From Amycolatopsis anabasis (lineage in GTDB: Bacteria; Actinomycetota; Actinomycetes; Mycobacteriales; Pseudonocardiaceae), in the NCBI RefSeq assembly GCF_009765355.1, contig NZ_VTHK01000003.1, positions 264,676-328,675 on the forward strand: a stretch of DNA of 64,000 nt. Direction: 5' to 3'. Position numbers and translations under genes: made by a program. The notes beneath the pieces were generated by a model that was not told the DNA's origin, searched no databases, and saw nothing but the letters and a program-made list of their open reading frames with translations. Position 1 is the first letter of the stretch, and every line of letters begins with the position of its first letter. Shown here one piece after another: positions 28,009 through 39,500 of this stretch.

Positions 28009-28833
28009 TCAGCGCAGGGCGATCAGGGCGATCGCGGCTCCGGCGCAGACCAGGCCGGTGACCTGGCGGCGGTTGACCCGTTCGGACAGCACGATCAGCC
28101 CGAGCACCACCGGAATCGCCGGGAACAGGGCGGCGAGCACGGTCGCGATCGACATCAGCTGCTGCTGGGTGGCGAAGAGGTAGCACAGGATCGCCGCGGT
28201 GCCGATCGCCCCCGAGGCGAACACCGGGCCCGGGCGGCGGAACGTCCACGGCGCCCCGGTGGCCGCGACGAGCGCCGCGAGCAGGAGCACCGACGAGACC
28301 CGGCTGACGACCACCGGCCACAGCCCCGCCTCCGCCGGGATCCGCGCCATGGCGAGGAACTGCACGGCGAACCCGGCCCCGGCGACGAGCGCGTCGGCGA
28401 GCCCGCCGCGGGCGCGGGCGCCGTCCCCGCGGGAGACCAGCCAGATCGCCGGGAGCGCCGCCACCATCCCGGTGAGCGCGAGGGCCGAGGGGCGTTCGCC
28501 GAGGAAGGCCAGGCCCACCGCCACCGGCAGCGCGACGGCGCCGACGTCGCTCAGCGGCACGACCACGCTCAGCGCGCCCTTGCCGGTGGCCCGGAACAGG
28601 AAGCCCACCCCGACCCCGGTGCCCAGACCGGACAGCGCACCCCACATCAACGCTGAAGAGTCCAGTGTGGACGGACCGGCGAGCAGGGCCACCAGCACGC
28701 TCAGCGCGGTGCCGCTGAGCTGCCCGTACAGCGCGACGGTCAGCCCGTTGACCCGCCGGGACGCCAGCCCGCTGAGGAAATCCGTGGTGCCGAAGCACAC
28801 CGCGGAGGCCAGGGCGAGAAGTTCACCCATCAT
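28009..28833 (-). CDS. EamA/DMT-family permease
   Basis: A membrane protein of about 274 residues with ten hydrophobic segments arranged as two EamA halves. It opens MMGELLALASAVCFGTTDFL and the second half ends VLSERVNRRQVTGLVCAGAAI, a typical DMT signature. Substrate unknown; family members export amino acids or other metabolites. Several ATGs are possible (28884, 28845, 28833, 28830). I chose 28833 because the others either overlap a palindromic operator or lack family similarity. The operator suggests local repression. Confidence 0.8.
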   Translation of the reverse strand: MMGELLALASAVCFGTTDFLSGLASRRVNGLTVALYGQLSGTALSVLVALLAGPSTLDSSALMWGALSGLGTGVGVGFLFRATGKGALSVVVPLSDVGAVALPVAVGLAFLGERPSALALTGMVAALPAIWLVSRGDGARARGGLADALVAGAGFAVQFLAMARIPAEAGLWPVVVSRVSSVLLLAALVAATGAPWTFRRPGPVFASGAIGTAAILCYLFATQQQLMSIATVLAALFPAIPVVLGLIVLSERVNRRQVTGLVCAGAAIALIALR

Positions 28834-28843
28834 CGCCGCTTTC

Positions 28844-28860
28844 ATGCATGACTCATGCAT
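28844..28860 (-). promoter_or_regulatory. Perfect 17-bp palindrome at the EamA start
   Basis: ATGCATGA-C-TCATGCAT, perfectly symmetrical around one base, a few bases before the chosen start codon. A second small inverted repeat (TTGAAG, seven bases, CTTCAA) lies at about 28867-28885. Both look like repressor sites. No regulator gene is adjacent. Confidence 0.6.
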
Positions 28861-28978
28861 AACACTTGAAGAGGCAGGCTTCAACCCCGTAGCCGCCGAC
28901 CTCGTTATTTCCGCACGTCAGAACCCGAATGGAGGTGACCGAATGGTGACTCGCGTCCCAATCGGACGCATTGATTTC

Positions 28979-28997
28979 TTAGGGCAGCCTTGCTTCA
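28979..28997 (+). promoter_or_regulatory. Iron box (IdeR/DmdR-like) before the siderophore-binding protein
   Basis: TTAGGGCAGCCTTGCTTCA matches 14 of 19 positions of TWAGGTWAGSCTWACCTWA by eye. It ends only nine bases before the ATG, so the repressor would cover the promoter or the transcript start. Confidence 0.6.
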
Positions 28998-29006
28998 CTT
29001 GCTGCC

Positions 29007-30032
29007 ATGTCAAAACGCCCCCCGCTGTTCCGTGCCCGTGCCCGCGCCTCGCTCGCCGCCCTCGCGGCGGGAGCCCTCAGCCTCGGCCTCGTCGCCTGCG
29101 GCAACGTCCAGGACTCCTCCAGCCAGCCGTCGTCCGCGCCCGCCGCTCAGCCCGGGGCGTTCCCGGTGAGCATCACGCACAAGTTCGGCACCACGACGAT
29201 CGACAAGTCCCCGGCCAAGGTCGTGGTGGTCGGCACGTCCACCGATGACCTGGACGCGGCCCTCGCCCTCGGCGTCACGCCGGTCGGCTTCTTCTCCAAG
29301 ACCTCGTCCCCGGAGAAGGTGCCGAGCTGGCTGACCGGCAAGCTCGACCCGGCCAAGACGCAGATCGTCAACGCGACCAACGGAGTGGACGCCGAAGCCG
29401 TCCGCAAGCTGAGCCCGGACCTGATCCTGGCCACCGCCGACTACGGGCTGGAAGACGAGTACCCGAACCTGGTCAAGGTCGCGCCGACCATCGGTTTCGA
29501 GAAGGAATGGGGCGGCCAGAGCTGGCAGCAGCACGTCCAGGTCGTCGGCAAGGCGCTGGGCAAACCCGCCGAGGCCGAAACGCTGATCAAGGACACCGAG
29601 GCCAAGATCGCCAAGGCCAAGGCCGACCACCCGGGCGCGCAGGGCAAGACCTTCACCGCGTCCGTGGGCAACGCGCCGGGCAAGATCTTCACCCTGGTGT
29701 CCAAGGACGACTTCGCGGTGAAGCTGGTCGAGCAGCTCGGCCTGACGCTGAACCCGGCGGTCGCCGACGCCACGAAGAACGAGGCCGGCAGCCCGACCGG
29801 CACGCTCACCCCCGAGCAGTACGACAAGCTCGCGTCGAACCTGGTGATCATCGCGTTCACCTCGCCCGAACTGCGGAAGGCGTTCGAGGACAACCAGCTC
29901 GTGCAGAACGTGAAGAACGGCAACTACCTGGTGGTCGACATGGAGACCATCAGCCAGCTGCGCGCCCCGTCCGCGCTGGGCATCCCGTGGGTCATCGAGA
30001 AGCTGAACCCCGGCCTGCGGAAGCTCACCTGA
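29007..30032 (+). CDS. Ferri-siderophore ABC transporter substrate-binding lipoprotein
   Basis: A 341-residue FepB/FhuD-type binding protein. The signal peptide ends in the lipobox LVAC with lipidated Cys31. Mature signatures: ITHKFGTTTIDKSPAKVVVVG, LALGVTPVGFF, DAEAVRKLSPDLILATADYG and YPNLVKVAPTIGF. It probably captures the Fe-loaded product of the adjacent pathway and delivers it to the FecCD permeases at 57.6-59.6 kb. No Shine-Dalgarno is visible and the iron box ends nine bases upstream, so the message may be leaderless. Confidence 0.92.
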   Translation: MSKRPPLFRARARASLAALAAGALSLGLVACGNVQDSSSQPSSAPAAQPGAFPVSITHKFGTTTIDKSPAKVVVVGTSTDDLDAALALGVTPVGFFSKTSSPEKVPSWLTGKLDPAKTQIVNATNGVDAEAVRKLSPDLILATADYGLEDEYPNLVKVAPTIGFEKEWGGQSWQQHVQVVGKALGKPAEAETLIKDTEAKIAKAKADHPGAQGKTFTASVGNAPGKIFTLVSKDDFAVKLVEQLGLTLNPAVADATKNEAGSPTGTLTPEQYDKLASNLVIIAFTSPELRKAFEDNQLVQNVKNGNYLVVDMETISQLRAPSALGIPWVIEKLNPGLRKLT

Positions 30033-30043
30033 TCACCGGCTCA

Positions 30044-30100
30044 CTTTCATGAGGGGACCCCTCCGGACGAATTTCGTCTGGAGGGGTCCCCTCATGAAAG
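30044..30100. repeat. 57-nt palindrome between convergent genes (dispersed family, copy 2)
   Basis: 28-bp arms around one base, with a single G-T-compatible mismatch. It shares its central arm sequence with the palindrome after lon (20021-20075). It lies between the binding-protein stop and the last NRPS stop, so it probably terminates both transcripts. Confidence 0.9.
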
Positions 30101-33100
30101 CTAGGAGAGTTCCGAGTCGAGTTCTTCCGCGGAGAGGGCCTCGACTTCGAGGTAGATCTCGGCGACCTGGGTGAGGCGGCCGGGTGTGGATTCGTTCGCC
30201 AGCAGGCGGGCGGCCATCGCGCGGACGGTCAGGCTGGCGAACAGCGTGCGCACGGACACCTCGGCGGTGTCCAGGGCCTCCCGCAGCCGCCCGACGATCA
30301 TGGTGGCGAGCACCGAATCCCCGCCGAGCGCGAAGAACGGGTCGTCCAGCCCGATCCGCTCGGCGCCGAGGACCTCGCCCCACACCAGCGCGAGCACCTT
30401 CTCCAGCGGGGTTTCCGGCGCCGCGTAGTCCGCGCCCGCCTCGGTTTCCCAGTGCGCGGCCACCGCGCGGCGGTCCGCCTTTCCGTTGGCGGTCAACGGC
30501 AACTCGTCCAGCACGACGATCCGGGACGGGGTGAGGTGCGGCGGCAGCACGGTCGACATCCATTCCCGGACCTCGTCCCCGCAGACCGCGCCGGCGACCG
30601 CGGCGACGAGCTGGTTCCCGTGCACCCCGGCGACCCCGCGCCGGACCGACGGATGCTCGGCGAGCGCCGCCTCCACCTCGCCCAGTTCGATCCGGACACC
30701 GCGCACCTTCACCTGGTTGTCGCGGCGGCCGAGGAATTCCAGGGTGCCGTCCGGCCAGTAGCGGGCCAGGTCACCGGTGCGGTACCAGCGCGTCCCGTCG
30801 CGTTCGACGAACCGGTCCGCGGTGCGCCCGGGGTCCCCGCGGTAGCCCAGCGCCACCCCGTCGCCGCCGATCCACAGCTCGCCGCCGACCCAGTCCGGGC
30901 AGTCGCGCCCCCGGGCGTCGACCACGCGGCAGGCCACGTTGCGCAGCGGTGTCCCGTACGGCACCGAGCGCCAGTGCGCGGGCACCGGCCCGGAAACCTC
31001 GCACACCGTGGAGTGGATCGCGGTCTCGGTGGTGCCGCCGAGTCCCGCGAAGCGGCACGCGGGCGCGTGCTCGGCGACCCGGCCGGGCAGGTCGGTGCCG
31101 ACCCAGTCGCCGCCGAGCAGCACGGTCCGCAACCCGGCCAGTTCCCCGGGCCGGGCGGCGAGCACCAGCATGTCCAGCAGCGCGGGCACGCAGTTGACCA
31201 GGGTCACTCCGCGGGTGGCGACGAGTTCGGCCCACGGCCGCGCGTCGCGCTTGTCGCCTTCGCCGACGAGCACCACGGCTCCCCCGGCGGAGAACATGCC
31301 GAAGAGGTCGTACACCGACAGGTCGAAGTCCAAAGCGGACACCGCCAGGCAGCGATCCCCAGGCCCCACCGCGAACCGGTCGTTCAGGTCCTCGATGGTG
31401 TTCATCGCGGCGCGGTGCGGCACCTCCACGCCCTTCGGTTCCCCGGTGGAGCCGGAGGTGAACAGCACGTACGCACTGTCCTCTTCGGACACGCGAACCG
31501 GTTCGGCGAGCGGCGCCGCGGTGAGCGCGTCCTCGATCGAGGTCAGTTCGACGGCCGCGCCCGCGGTGCGGTGGATGCGCGCGCGGCGGGCCGGGGGCTG
31601 GTCGACCCCGATCGGCACGTACGCGCCACCCGCGGCGAGCACGCCGAGCACGGCGGCCACCTGGTCCGGCCCCTTCGGCAGGCTCACCGCGACGGTGTCG
31701 CCCGGGCGGACGCCGCGTTCGGCGAGGTGCGCGGCGATCCGCAACGCGCGGTCGGCGAGTTCGCCGTAGGTCAGCTCGCCGTCGGCGCCCCACAAGGCCG
31801 CGGGCGCGTCCGGATTCCGGGCCGCGTGCGCGAAGAACCCGTCGTGCAGCAGGTTCCCGCTGCGCGGCGCGGTGGTCGCGTTGACCCGGGCGCGGACCTC
31901 GGCCTGCGCGGCGGGCAGCGCGTCGGCGACCGGGCGTTGCCACGCCTCGCCGTCCTGGCCCAGCCGCGTGATCAGTTCGTGGAAGGCCGCGAACATCTCG
32001 TCGATCATCCCGGCCGGGAAGGCGTCCTCGCGAACGTCCCAGTTGATCAGCAGGCCCTCGTCGACCTCGGTCACCTGCGCGTCGAGCAGCACCTGCGGGC
32101 CCTGCGAGATGATCCACACCGCCTCGCCGAAGCAGCTCCGCACACCCGCGCCGAACAGCTCGCCCAGGTTCAGCGCGCTGGTGAACACCACCGGCGCGAG
32201 CACCTGCTCGCGTGCGTGCCGAGACAGATCGCGCAGCACCTCGACGCCCGAGTAACTCGAGTACGCGGCATCGGCGTGCAAGCGGTCCTGGACCGCCCGC
32301 GCGTGCTCGGCGAACGTGCCCGGTTCGCCGAAGTCCACGTCCAGCAGCATCGAACTGGTGAAGTCGCCGACCAGCTGGTCGACTTCCGGGTGGGTGCTCG
32401 CGCGGTCGAACATCGGCAGGTTGAGCAGGAACCGCGGCTGCGCGCTCCAGCAAGCGAGCGCCTCGGCGAACGCGGTGGCCACCACCATCGCCGGGGTGAG
32501 GCCGTGTTCGTGCGCGCGCGAGGCGAGGTTCTTGCGGTCCTCGGGGGCGAGCCAGTGGTGGCGGCGGGTCACCCGGGTCGGGTTGGCGCGCTCGGCGTCC
32601 GGGACGAGCGGCAGATCGGGCGCGCTCGGCAGTTCGGGAATCCGCCGCTGCCAGTACTCGCGGGCGCGTTCGGTCTCGTCGCCCCGGGCGGCCGCCTTTT
32701 CCGCGAGGTAGCGCGGATAGCTGTAGCCGATCGGCGCGGGTTTCTCGTCCGGGTTCTGGTAGAACCGCGCGAGATCGGTGAGCAGCACGCGGTAGCTCAG
32801 GGCGTCGGCGGCGAGCATGTCCACGTCGACGTGCAACCGGGTCCGCCCGCCGGGCAGCAGGCTGAGCGCGATGGCGAAGACCTCCCCGGCGGCGACGTCC
32901 AGGCGCGCGTGGGAGGACCGTTCGCGCAGGCGTTCCAGTTCCGCCTCGACAGCGGTTTCGTCGTCGCCGCGCAGGTCGTGCACGACCAGGGCGGGCTGCT
33001 CGCGGGCGGGCAGGATGCGCTGGGTGCCGTCGTCGCCGAACCGCGCGCGCAGCATGCCGTGCCGCGCGACGAGCGCTTCGACCGCCCGCTCGAGCCGCCC

Positions 33101-33502
33101 GGGATCCACCTCGTGGCCGTCGAATTCGACGTACAGGTGCGCGGCGACCGCGCCGAGGGTGGTCTCCTCGTCCCGGCCGATCCAGTAGGCGTGCTGCATG
33201 AGCGCGAGCGGGAACGGTTCGGTCTCGTCGACGTCGATCTCGACGGCCGGTTCGGGTTCCACGCCCGGCTGCGCCTCGAGGAGTTCGCGCCACTGCGCCA
33301 GGGTCGGGTGCTTGGCCAGTTCGGCGAAGCTGACCTTGATCCCGCGCCGGCGCCAGCCGTTCGCCACCCGCATGAGCTGGATCGAGTCGAGCCCGAACTC
33401 GATGAGGCTGTCCCGCTCGGTCAGCGATTCGGCTTCCGGCCCCAGGAGATCGGTCACCTCCCGCAGGAGTTCCCCCGCGGTCGGTTGCGCTTGACTCACC
33501 AC
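30101..33502 (-). CDS. Starter NRPS: ArCP-Cy-A-T, salicyl-oxazoline synthetase (MbtB-like)
   Basis: A 1133-residue enzyme that starts the siderophore chain. An aryl carrier domain (residues about 5-80, FGLDSIQLM with the pantetheine Ser) takes salicylate. A heterocyclization domain (about 100-530) carries DMLAADALS, the DxxxxDxxS motif that replaces HHxxxDG. An A domain (about 560-1020) has [11 protein letters not shown] and [13 protein letters not shown]. The C-terminal T domain has LGGDSV. The by-eye specificity code is DLYNLGLIHK. It shares Asn, Gly and His positions with Thr codes and lineage with Cy-linked Cys/Ser domains, so Ser or Thr is likely, giving an oxazoline. No thioesterase. 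The GTG at 33502 sits eight bases after GAGGAG and overlaps the upstream gene; GTG at 33499 is an alternative. Confidence 0.92.
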   Translation of the reverse strand: MVSQAQPTAGELLREVTDLLGPEAESLTERDSLIEFGLDSIQLMRVANGWRRRGIKVSFAELAKHPTLAQWRELLEAQPGVEPEPAVEIDVDETEPFPLALMQHAYWIGRDEETTLGAVAAHLYVEFDGHEVDPGRLERAVEALVARHGMLRARFGDDGTQRILPAREQPALVVHDLRGDDETAVEAELERLRERSSHARLDVAAGEVFAIALSLLPGGRTRLHVDVDMLAADALSYRVLLTDLARFYQNPDEKPAPIGYSYPRYLAEKAAARGDETERAREYWQRRIPELPSAPDLPLVPDAERANPTRVTRRHHWLAPEDRKNLASRAHEHGLTPAMVVATAFAEALACWSAQPRFLLNLPMFDRASTHPEVDQLVGDFTSSMLLDVDFGEPGTFAEHARAVQDRLHADAAYSSYSGVEVLRDLSRHAREQVLAPVVFTSALNLGELFGAGVRSCFGEAVWIISQGPQVLLDAQVTEVDEGLLINWDVREDAFPAGMIDEMFAAFHELITRLGQDGEAWQRPVADALPAAQAEVRARVNATTAPRSGNLLHDGFFAHAARNPDAPAALWGADGELTYGELADRALRIAAHLAERGVRPGDTVAVSLPKGPDQVAAVLGVLAAGGAYVPIGVDQPPARRARIHRTAGAAVELTSIEDALTAAPLAEPVRVSEEDSAYVLFTSGSTGEPKGVEVPHRAAMNTIEDLNDRFAVGPGDRCLAVSALDFDLSVYDLFGMFSAGGAVVLVGEGDKRDARPWAELVATRGVTLVNCVPALLDMLVLAARPGELAGLRTVLLGGDWVGTDLPGRVAEHAPACRFAGLGGTTETAIHSTVCEVSGPVPAHWRSVPYGTPLRNVACRVVDARGRDCPDWVGGELWIGGDGVALGYRGDPGRTADRFVERDGTRWYRTGDLARYWPDGTLEFLGRRDNQVKVRGVRIELGEVEAALAEHPSVRRGVAGVHGNQLVAAVAGAVCGDEVREWMSTVLPPHLTPSRIVVLDELPLTANGKADRRAVAAHWETEAGADYAAPETPLEKVLALVWGEVLGAERIGLDDPFFALGGDSVLATMIVGRLREALDTAEVSVRTLFASLTVRAMAARLLANESTPGRLTQVAEIYLEVEALSAEELDSELS

Positions 33503-36500
33503 GTGCTTGTCTCCTCTTCTTCCCATTCGTCGAGGTCGTCCTGGCTGACGTCGGCCAGCGTCAGATCGAGAAGGACCCGGCCCGCCAGGTCGTCCTCGGT
33601 GAAACCGCCCAGTTCCACGCGCAGGGCCGCGGCGAGTTCGTCCACATCGGACTGATCGAGCGTTCCGGCGTGCCAGGCCAGGCCGATCCGCAGTTCGGAC
33701 CCGATGGTCACCGCGTTGATCTCCAGCGCGAAGTCCACCGGGCGGTCGGGCCGCGGCGGCACGCGCAGCATCGGCGCTTCCGGCGCGACGGACCACGGCG
33801 ACCCGTCACCCGCGCGGACGCGGCCGAGGTAGTTCACCACGATCGCCGGTTCGGGCAGGCCGCCCAGCGCGCCGTCGCGGTGCGCGAGGAGGCCGTAGCC
33901 GAGGCCGTGATCGGGGAGTCCGCGCAGGATTTCCTTGACTCGCTTGAAATCGGCGCCCGCCGGTAGGCGGACCGGAAACATCGTGGTGAACCAGCCGACG
34001 GTCGCGGACAGATCGGCGCCGAGCTGCTCCTCGCGGCCGTGGCCTTCGACGGCGACCACCACGTCTCCCTTGACCCGCAACGACTTCGCGAGCGCGGTCA
34101 GCAGGACCTCCTGGACCCCCGCCTGCTCGGCGCCCGCGGGCAACCCGACGGTGAGTTCGGTGTCCCGGACGTCCGCGGCGATCCCTTGGGGCGCGGGGAA
34201 AACCGGGTCGGCGCCGTCGAGCATGCCACGCCACAGCTCGAGTTCACCGGTGCGGTCCTGTTCGGCGAGAACCTGGCTCCAGCGCCGGAACGAGGTACCG
34301 GTACGCGGCAGTTCCCGCCCGCGGGCGGCTTCGGCGAGGTCCTCGGCGAGCAGGCGCCAGGACACCCCGTCCACCACCAGGTGGTGCGCGACGAGCAGCA
34401 GGCGGCCGGGCCGGAACCACACCGCCTCGAACATCCGTCCGGCAGGAGGGGACAACCGGTCGCGGGCGGCGCGGAGTTCGGCGTCCAGGGATCCGGTCGC
34501 CCGGGTGAGGACCGGCCGCACGCCCGGTTCGGGGACGACCAGCCCGCCCCCGGCCCACCGCGCGCGCAGCAGGTCGTGGCGGTCGAGCACGGCTTGGAGC
34601 GCGCGCACGAGTTCCGGTTCGCGCAGGTCTGCCGGGACGACCAGCAGCAGTGCCTGGCTGAGCCCGCCGAAGGTGGGATCGTTCCGGGACGCCCAGCGCA
34701 TGATCGGCGTCGGTTCGATCCGGCCGTACGCCGTTGCGGGCGCCTCGGCTTCGGCGGATTCCGTCGCGACCGCCGCCAGCCCGGCGGGCGTGCGGAGTTC
34801 GAAGACCTGCCGCGGAGTGAACACGATCCCGGCCCGCCGGGCCCGGCTGACCAGTTGCACGGACACGATGCTGTCCCCGCCGAGTTCGAAGAAGCTGTCC
34901 TCCGCGCCGACCTCGGGCAGGCCGAGGGTTTCGGCGAACAGCCCGCACAGCAGGGCTTCCCGCTCGGTGCGCGGTTCGGCCGCCCCGGCGAGCCGCCCGA
35001 AGTCCGGCTCCGGCAGGGCTTTCCGGTCCAGTTTGCCGCTCGGGGTGAGCGGCAGCTCGGCCAGGACGACGATCGCGGCGGGCACCAGGTGGACCGGCAG
35101 CGTCGCGGCGAGTTCGCGCCGCAGGGCGAGCGGATCGGTGTCCGGTGGCGCGACGACGTAGGCGTCCAGCCGTTGCTCCTCGCGCCGGGCGACGACGACC
35201 GCGTGCCGGACCGCGTCGAGGCGTTCCAGCGCGGCCTCGATCTCGCCGGGCTCGACCCGGAAGCCGCGGATCTTCACCTGATCGTCCGCGCGGCCGAGGA
35301 ATTCCAGCGCCCCGGCGTCCGTCCAGCGCACCCGGTCGCCGGTGCGGTACAGCCGGGCCCCCTTGGGCCCGAACGGGTCCGCGACGAACCGGGACGCGGT
35401 CAGCCCGGCGCGCCGGGCGTAGCCGCGGGCGAGTTGCACGCCCCCGAGGTACAGCTCGCCCGCGACCCCGGGAGCCACCGGCCGCAGGGCGGAGTCGAGC
35501 ACGTACACCCGGGTGTTCCAGACGGGTCGGCCGATCGGCACGGTGACCGTGCCGAGGCCCTGATCCGCGGGCCAGGACGTGACGTCCACCGCGGCCTCGG
35601 TCGGACCGTACAGGTTGTGCACCGCCGCGCCGAGTTCCGCGCTCGCCCGGCGCGCGAGCCCGGACGGCAGCGCCTCACCGCTGCAGAGCACGCGGCGCAG
35701 GGAGCCGAGCGGACCGGGCTCGCTCTCGACGAAGGCCCGCAGCATCGACGGTACGAAGTGAACGGTCGTCACGCGTTCCGCTTTGATCAGGTTCGCCAGG
35801 TAGGCGGGGTCCTTGTGCCCCTCGGGGCGGGCGACCACGAGCGTGGCGCCGGTGATCAACGGCCAGAAGAACTCCCACACCGAAACGTCGAAACCGGCGG
35901 GGGTCTTCTGCAGCACCCGGTCGTCCGCGGTGAGCCGGTACTCGGCCTGCATCCACTGCAACCGGTTGACGATCGCGCCGTGCGAGACCACCACGCCCTT
36001 GGGCCTGCCCGTCGAGCCGGAGGTGTAGATCAGGTAGGCGGGGTGGTCGGGGCGGACCTGCTGCTGGGGTCGTGAGTGTTCAGACCGGTTAGAACCGGCC
36101 AGAACACGCACGACCCCACCCCACCCGGCCACCTCCGCGCACACCGCATCCCCGAAGGCCTCGCCGCCACTCGCCGAGGTCAGCACCACCGCGGGCGCGG
36201 CATCCTCCACCATGAACCGCAGCCGGTCCGCCGGGTAGGAGGGGTCCAGCGGCAGGTAGGCGCCCCCGGCCTTCAGCACCGCGACCAGCGCCACCACCAG
36301 CTCGACCGAGCGGTCCAGGTGCACGCCCACGATCGACTCCGGCCCCACCCCGTGCTCCACCAGCACCGCGGCCAGCGCCTCGGCCCGCCGGTCCAGTTCC
36401 GCATAGGTGAGAGCACTGCTCTCGAAACAGAGCGCTGTCCTCTCGGGAGAGCGGGTGACCTGTTCCGAGAGCAGTGCTCTCAGAGTTTCGGCGGGCAGGG

Positions 36501-39500
36501 GGTGGTCGGTGGCGTTGCGGGTGCGCACCAGTTCCGCGCGTTCGGCCTCGGTGACCACGGTGGTCGCCGACAACGGGCGGTCCGGCGCCGCGGCGAGGTC
36601 CGCGACCAGGCGCACCAGCCGGTTCGTGAAACCCTCCACTGTGGACCGGTCGAAGAGGTCGCGGCTATAGACCAGCCAGCCGTCGATCCCGGCGGCGCCG
36701 TCCCGTTCGAAGAGGTGGAAGGACAGGTCCAGCCGGGCCGCGTAGAAGCCGACGTGCTCCTCGCGCAGCGACAGCGCGCCGAACGGGACCGGGCCGCCGG
36801 GCGCCCGCTGGTAGGCCATCATCACCTGGAACAACGGGTGCCGGGCCATCGACCGGGCCGGGTTCAACGCCTCGACCAACCGCTCGAACGGCAGGTCCTG
36901 GTGCGCGAGGGCGTCCAGGTCCGTCCCGCGCACCCGCTCGACCAGGTGCCGGAAGGTCGGATCCCCGGACAGGTCGGTGCGCAGGACGAGCGTGTTCACG
37001 AAGAACCCGACCAGGCCGTCCAGGTTGTCGTCGGTCCGGCCGGCGACCGGGGTGCCCAGCGGGATGTCCTCGCCCGCGCCGAGGTGGTGCAGCAACGTGG
37101 CGACCGCGGCCTGGACCACCATGAACACCGTCGCGCCGGTGTCGCGGGCGAGTGCGGCCAGTGCCGCGTGCGCCTCGGCGGGCAGGGTGAAGGCGACCGC
37201 GTCCCCGTCGAACGTCGGCGTCGCGGGGCGAGGCCGGTCGGCGGGGAGGGTCAGCTCGTCGGGCAGTTCGGCGAGCCGTTCGGTCCAGTGGGCGAGCTGG
37301 GTCGCGAGCAGGCTCCGCGGATCCGCCTCGTTGCCGAGCAGGTCCCGTTGCCACAGCGCGTAGTCGGCGTACTGCACCGGCAGCGGTGTCCAGTCCGGGC
37401 GGCGACCGCGTTCCCGCGCCGCGTACGCGGTGGTCAGATCGGCCAGCAGCCGCTCGCCGGACCAGCCGTCACTGGCGATGTGGTGCGTGAGCAGGGACAG
37501 CACCTGCGTGCGGTCGTCCAGGGTGAACAGGCGAGGCGCGAACGGCGGTTCGCGGTCGAGGGCGAACGCCTGCGCGGCGGCGTCGCGCAGCCGGTCCGCG
37601 AGCGCGTCTTCGGTGCAGGGTTCGACGCTCAGCGCGGGCGGGGTGTCGAGCACCCGCTGGTACGGCTTCCCCTCGAACTCGGGGTAGACGGTCCGCAGCA
37701 CCTCGTGCCGACCGGCCACATCGGACAGTGCGGCGCGCAGCGCGTCGATGTCCAGGCGGCCGTCGAGCCGCACGGCGAACGGGATGTTGTAGGTGGGGCT
37801 CGGCCCCTCCAGCCGGTACAGGAACCACAGCCGCCGCTGCTCCGAGGACAGCGGAATCCGGCGGGGGCGCGGCATCGGGGTGAGCGCGGGCCGCTTCTGG
37901 CCGTCGTCGGTGAGCACCGCGGCGAGCCGGGCGACCGTGGGCGCGTCGAACACCGTGCCGATGGGCACCTCGATGCCGAGTTCGGTGCGGATCCGGCCGA
38001 CCAGGCGGGTGGCCAGGATGGAATGCCCGCCGAGCGCGAAGAAGTCGTCGTGCACGCCGATCCGGTCGAGCCCGAGCAGTTCGGCGAACAGGTCGCACAG
38101 GGCCTGCTCGCGCGGGGTGGCGGGTTCGGCCGAGGTGGTCGCCTCGGCGAAATCCGGTTCGGGCAGGGCCTTGCGGTCGAGCTTGCCGCTCGGGCTCAGC
38201 GGGAGCGCGTCCAGCACGAGCACCGCGGACGGCACCAGCTGATCGGGCAGCGACGCGGCCAGCTCCCGGCGAACCGCCGCGGGCTCGAGCCGCGCCCCCG
38301 GCGCGGGCACGACGTAACCGACGAGTTGCTGCTGTTCGGCGCGTGCGACGACCGCGGCCGAGGCCACCCCGTCGAGCGCGGTCAGCGCGGCCTCGACCTC
38401 ACCCAGCTCGACCCGGAAACCCCGGATCTTCACCTGATCATCGGCACGCCCCAGGAACTCCAGCACCCCATCGGCCCGGAACCGCGCCAGATCACCCGTG
38501 CGGTACAGCCGGGAACCGGGCGCACCGAACGGATTCGCCACGAACCGCGACGCGGTCAACCCAGCCCGATTCAGGTAGCCGCGCGCCAACTGGACGCCAC
38601 CGAGGTACAACTCCCCCGCCACCCCAGGCGGAACCGGACGCAGGAACGCATCCAGCACATACACCTGGGTGTTCCACACCGGACGACCGATCGGCACCGA
38701 ACCCGTCGGCGAATCCACCCCCGCCTGAGCAGGCCACGCGGTGACGTCGACGGCCGCTTCCGTGGGCCCGTAGAGGTTGTGCAGCTTGTCGAACCGCCGA
38801 GCCAGCTCCGCGGGCAACGCCTCACCGCTGCAGATCACCCGCCGCAACGACGAACACCGCCCCTCCGCCTCCTCCGCGAACGCCCGCAACATCGACGGAA
38901 CAAAGTGGACGGTCGTAACCCGCTCCTCCTCGATCAACTTCACCAAGTACGCGGGATCCTTGTGCCCCTCCGGCCGGGCCAGCACCAACTCCGCCCCCGT
39001 GACCAACGGCCAGAAGAACTCCCACACCGACACATCAAAACTCGACGGCGTCTTCTGCAACACCCGATCACCCGCAGTGAGCCCAAACTCCGCCTGCATC
39101 CACCGAAGCCGATTGACGATCGCCCCATGCGACACCACCACACCCTTCGGCCGCCCCGTCGAACCGGAGGTATAAATCACGTAAGCCGGATGCTCAGGCC
39201 GAACCTGCTGACTGGGTCGTGAGTGACTAGACCGGTTAGAACCGGCCAAAACACTCACGACCCCACCCCACCCGGCCACCTCCGTGCACACCGCACCCCC
39301 GAAGGTCGCGTTGCCACCCGCCGAGGTCAGCACCACCACAGGCGCCGCATCCTCCACCATGAACCGCAACCGACCCACCGGATACGACGGATCCAACGGC
39401 AAATACGCCCCACCCGCCTTCACCACCGCGACCAACGCCACCACAAGATCAACCGAACGATCCAGATGCACACCCACAACCGACTCCGGCCCCACCCCGT

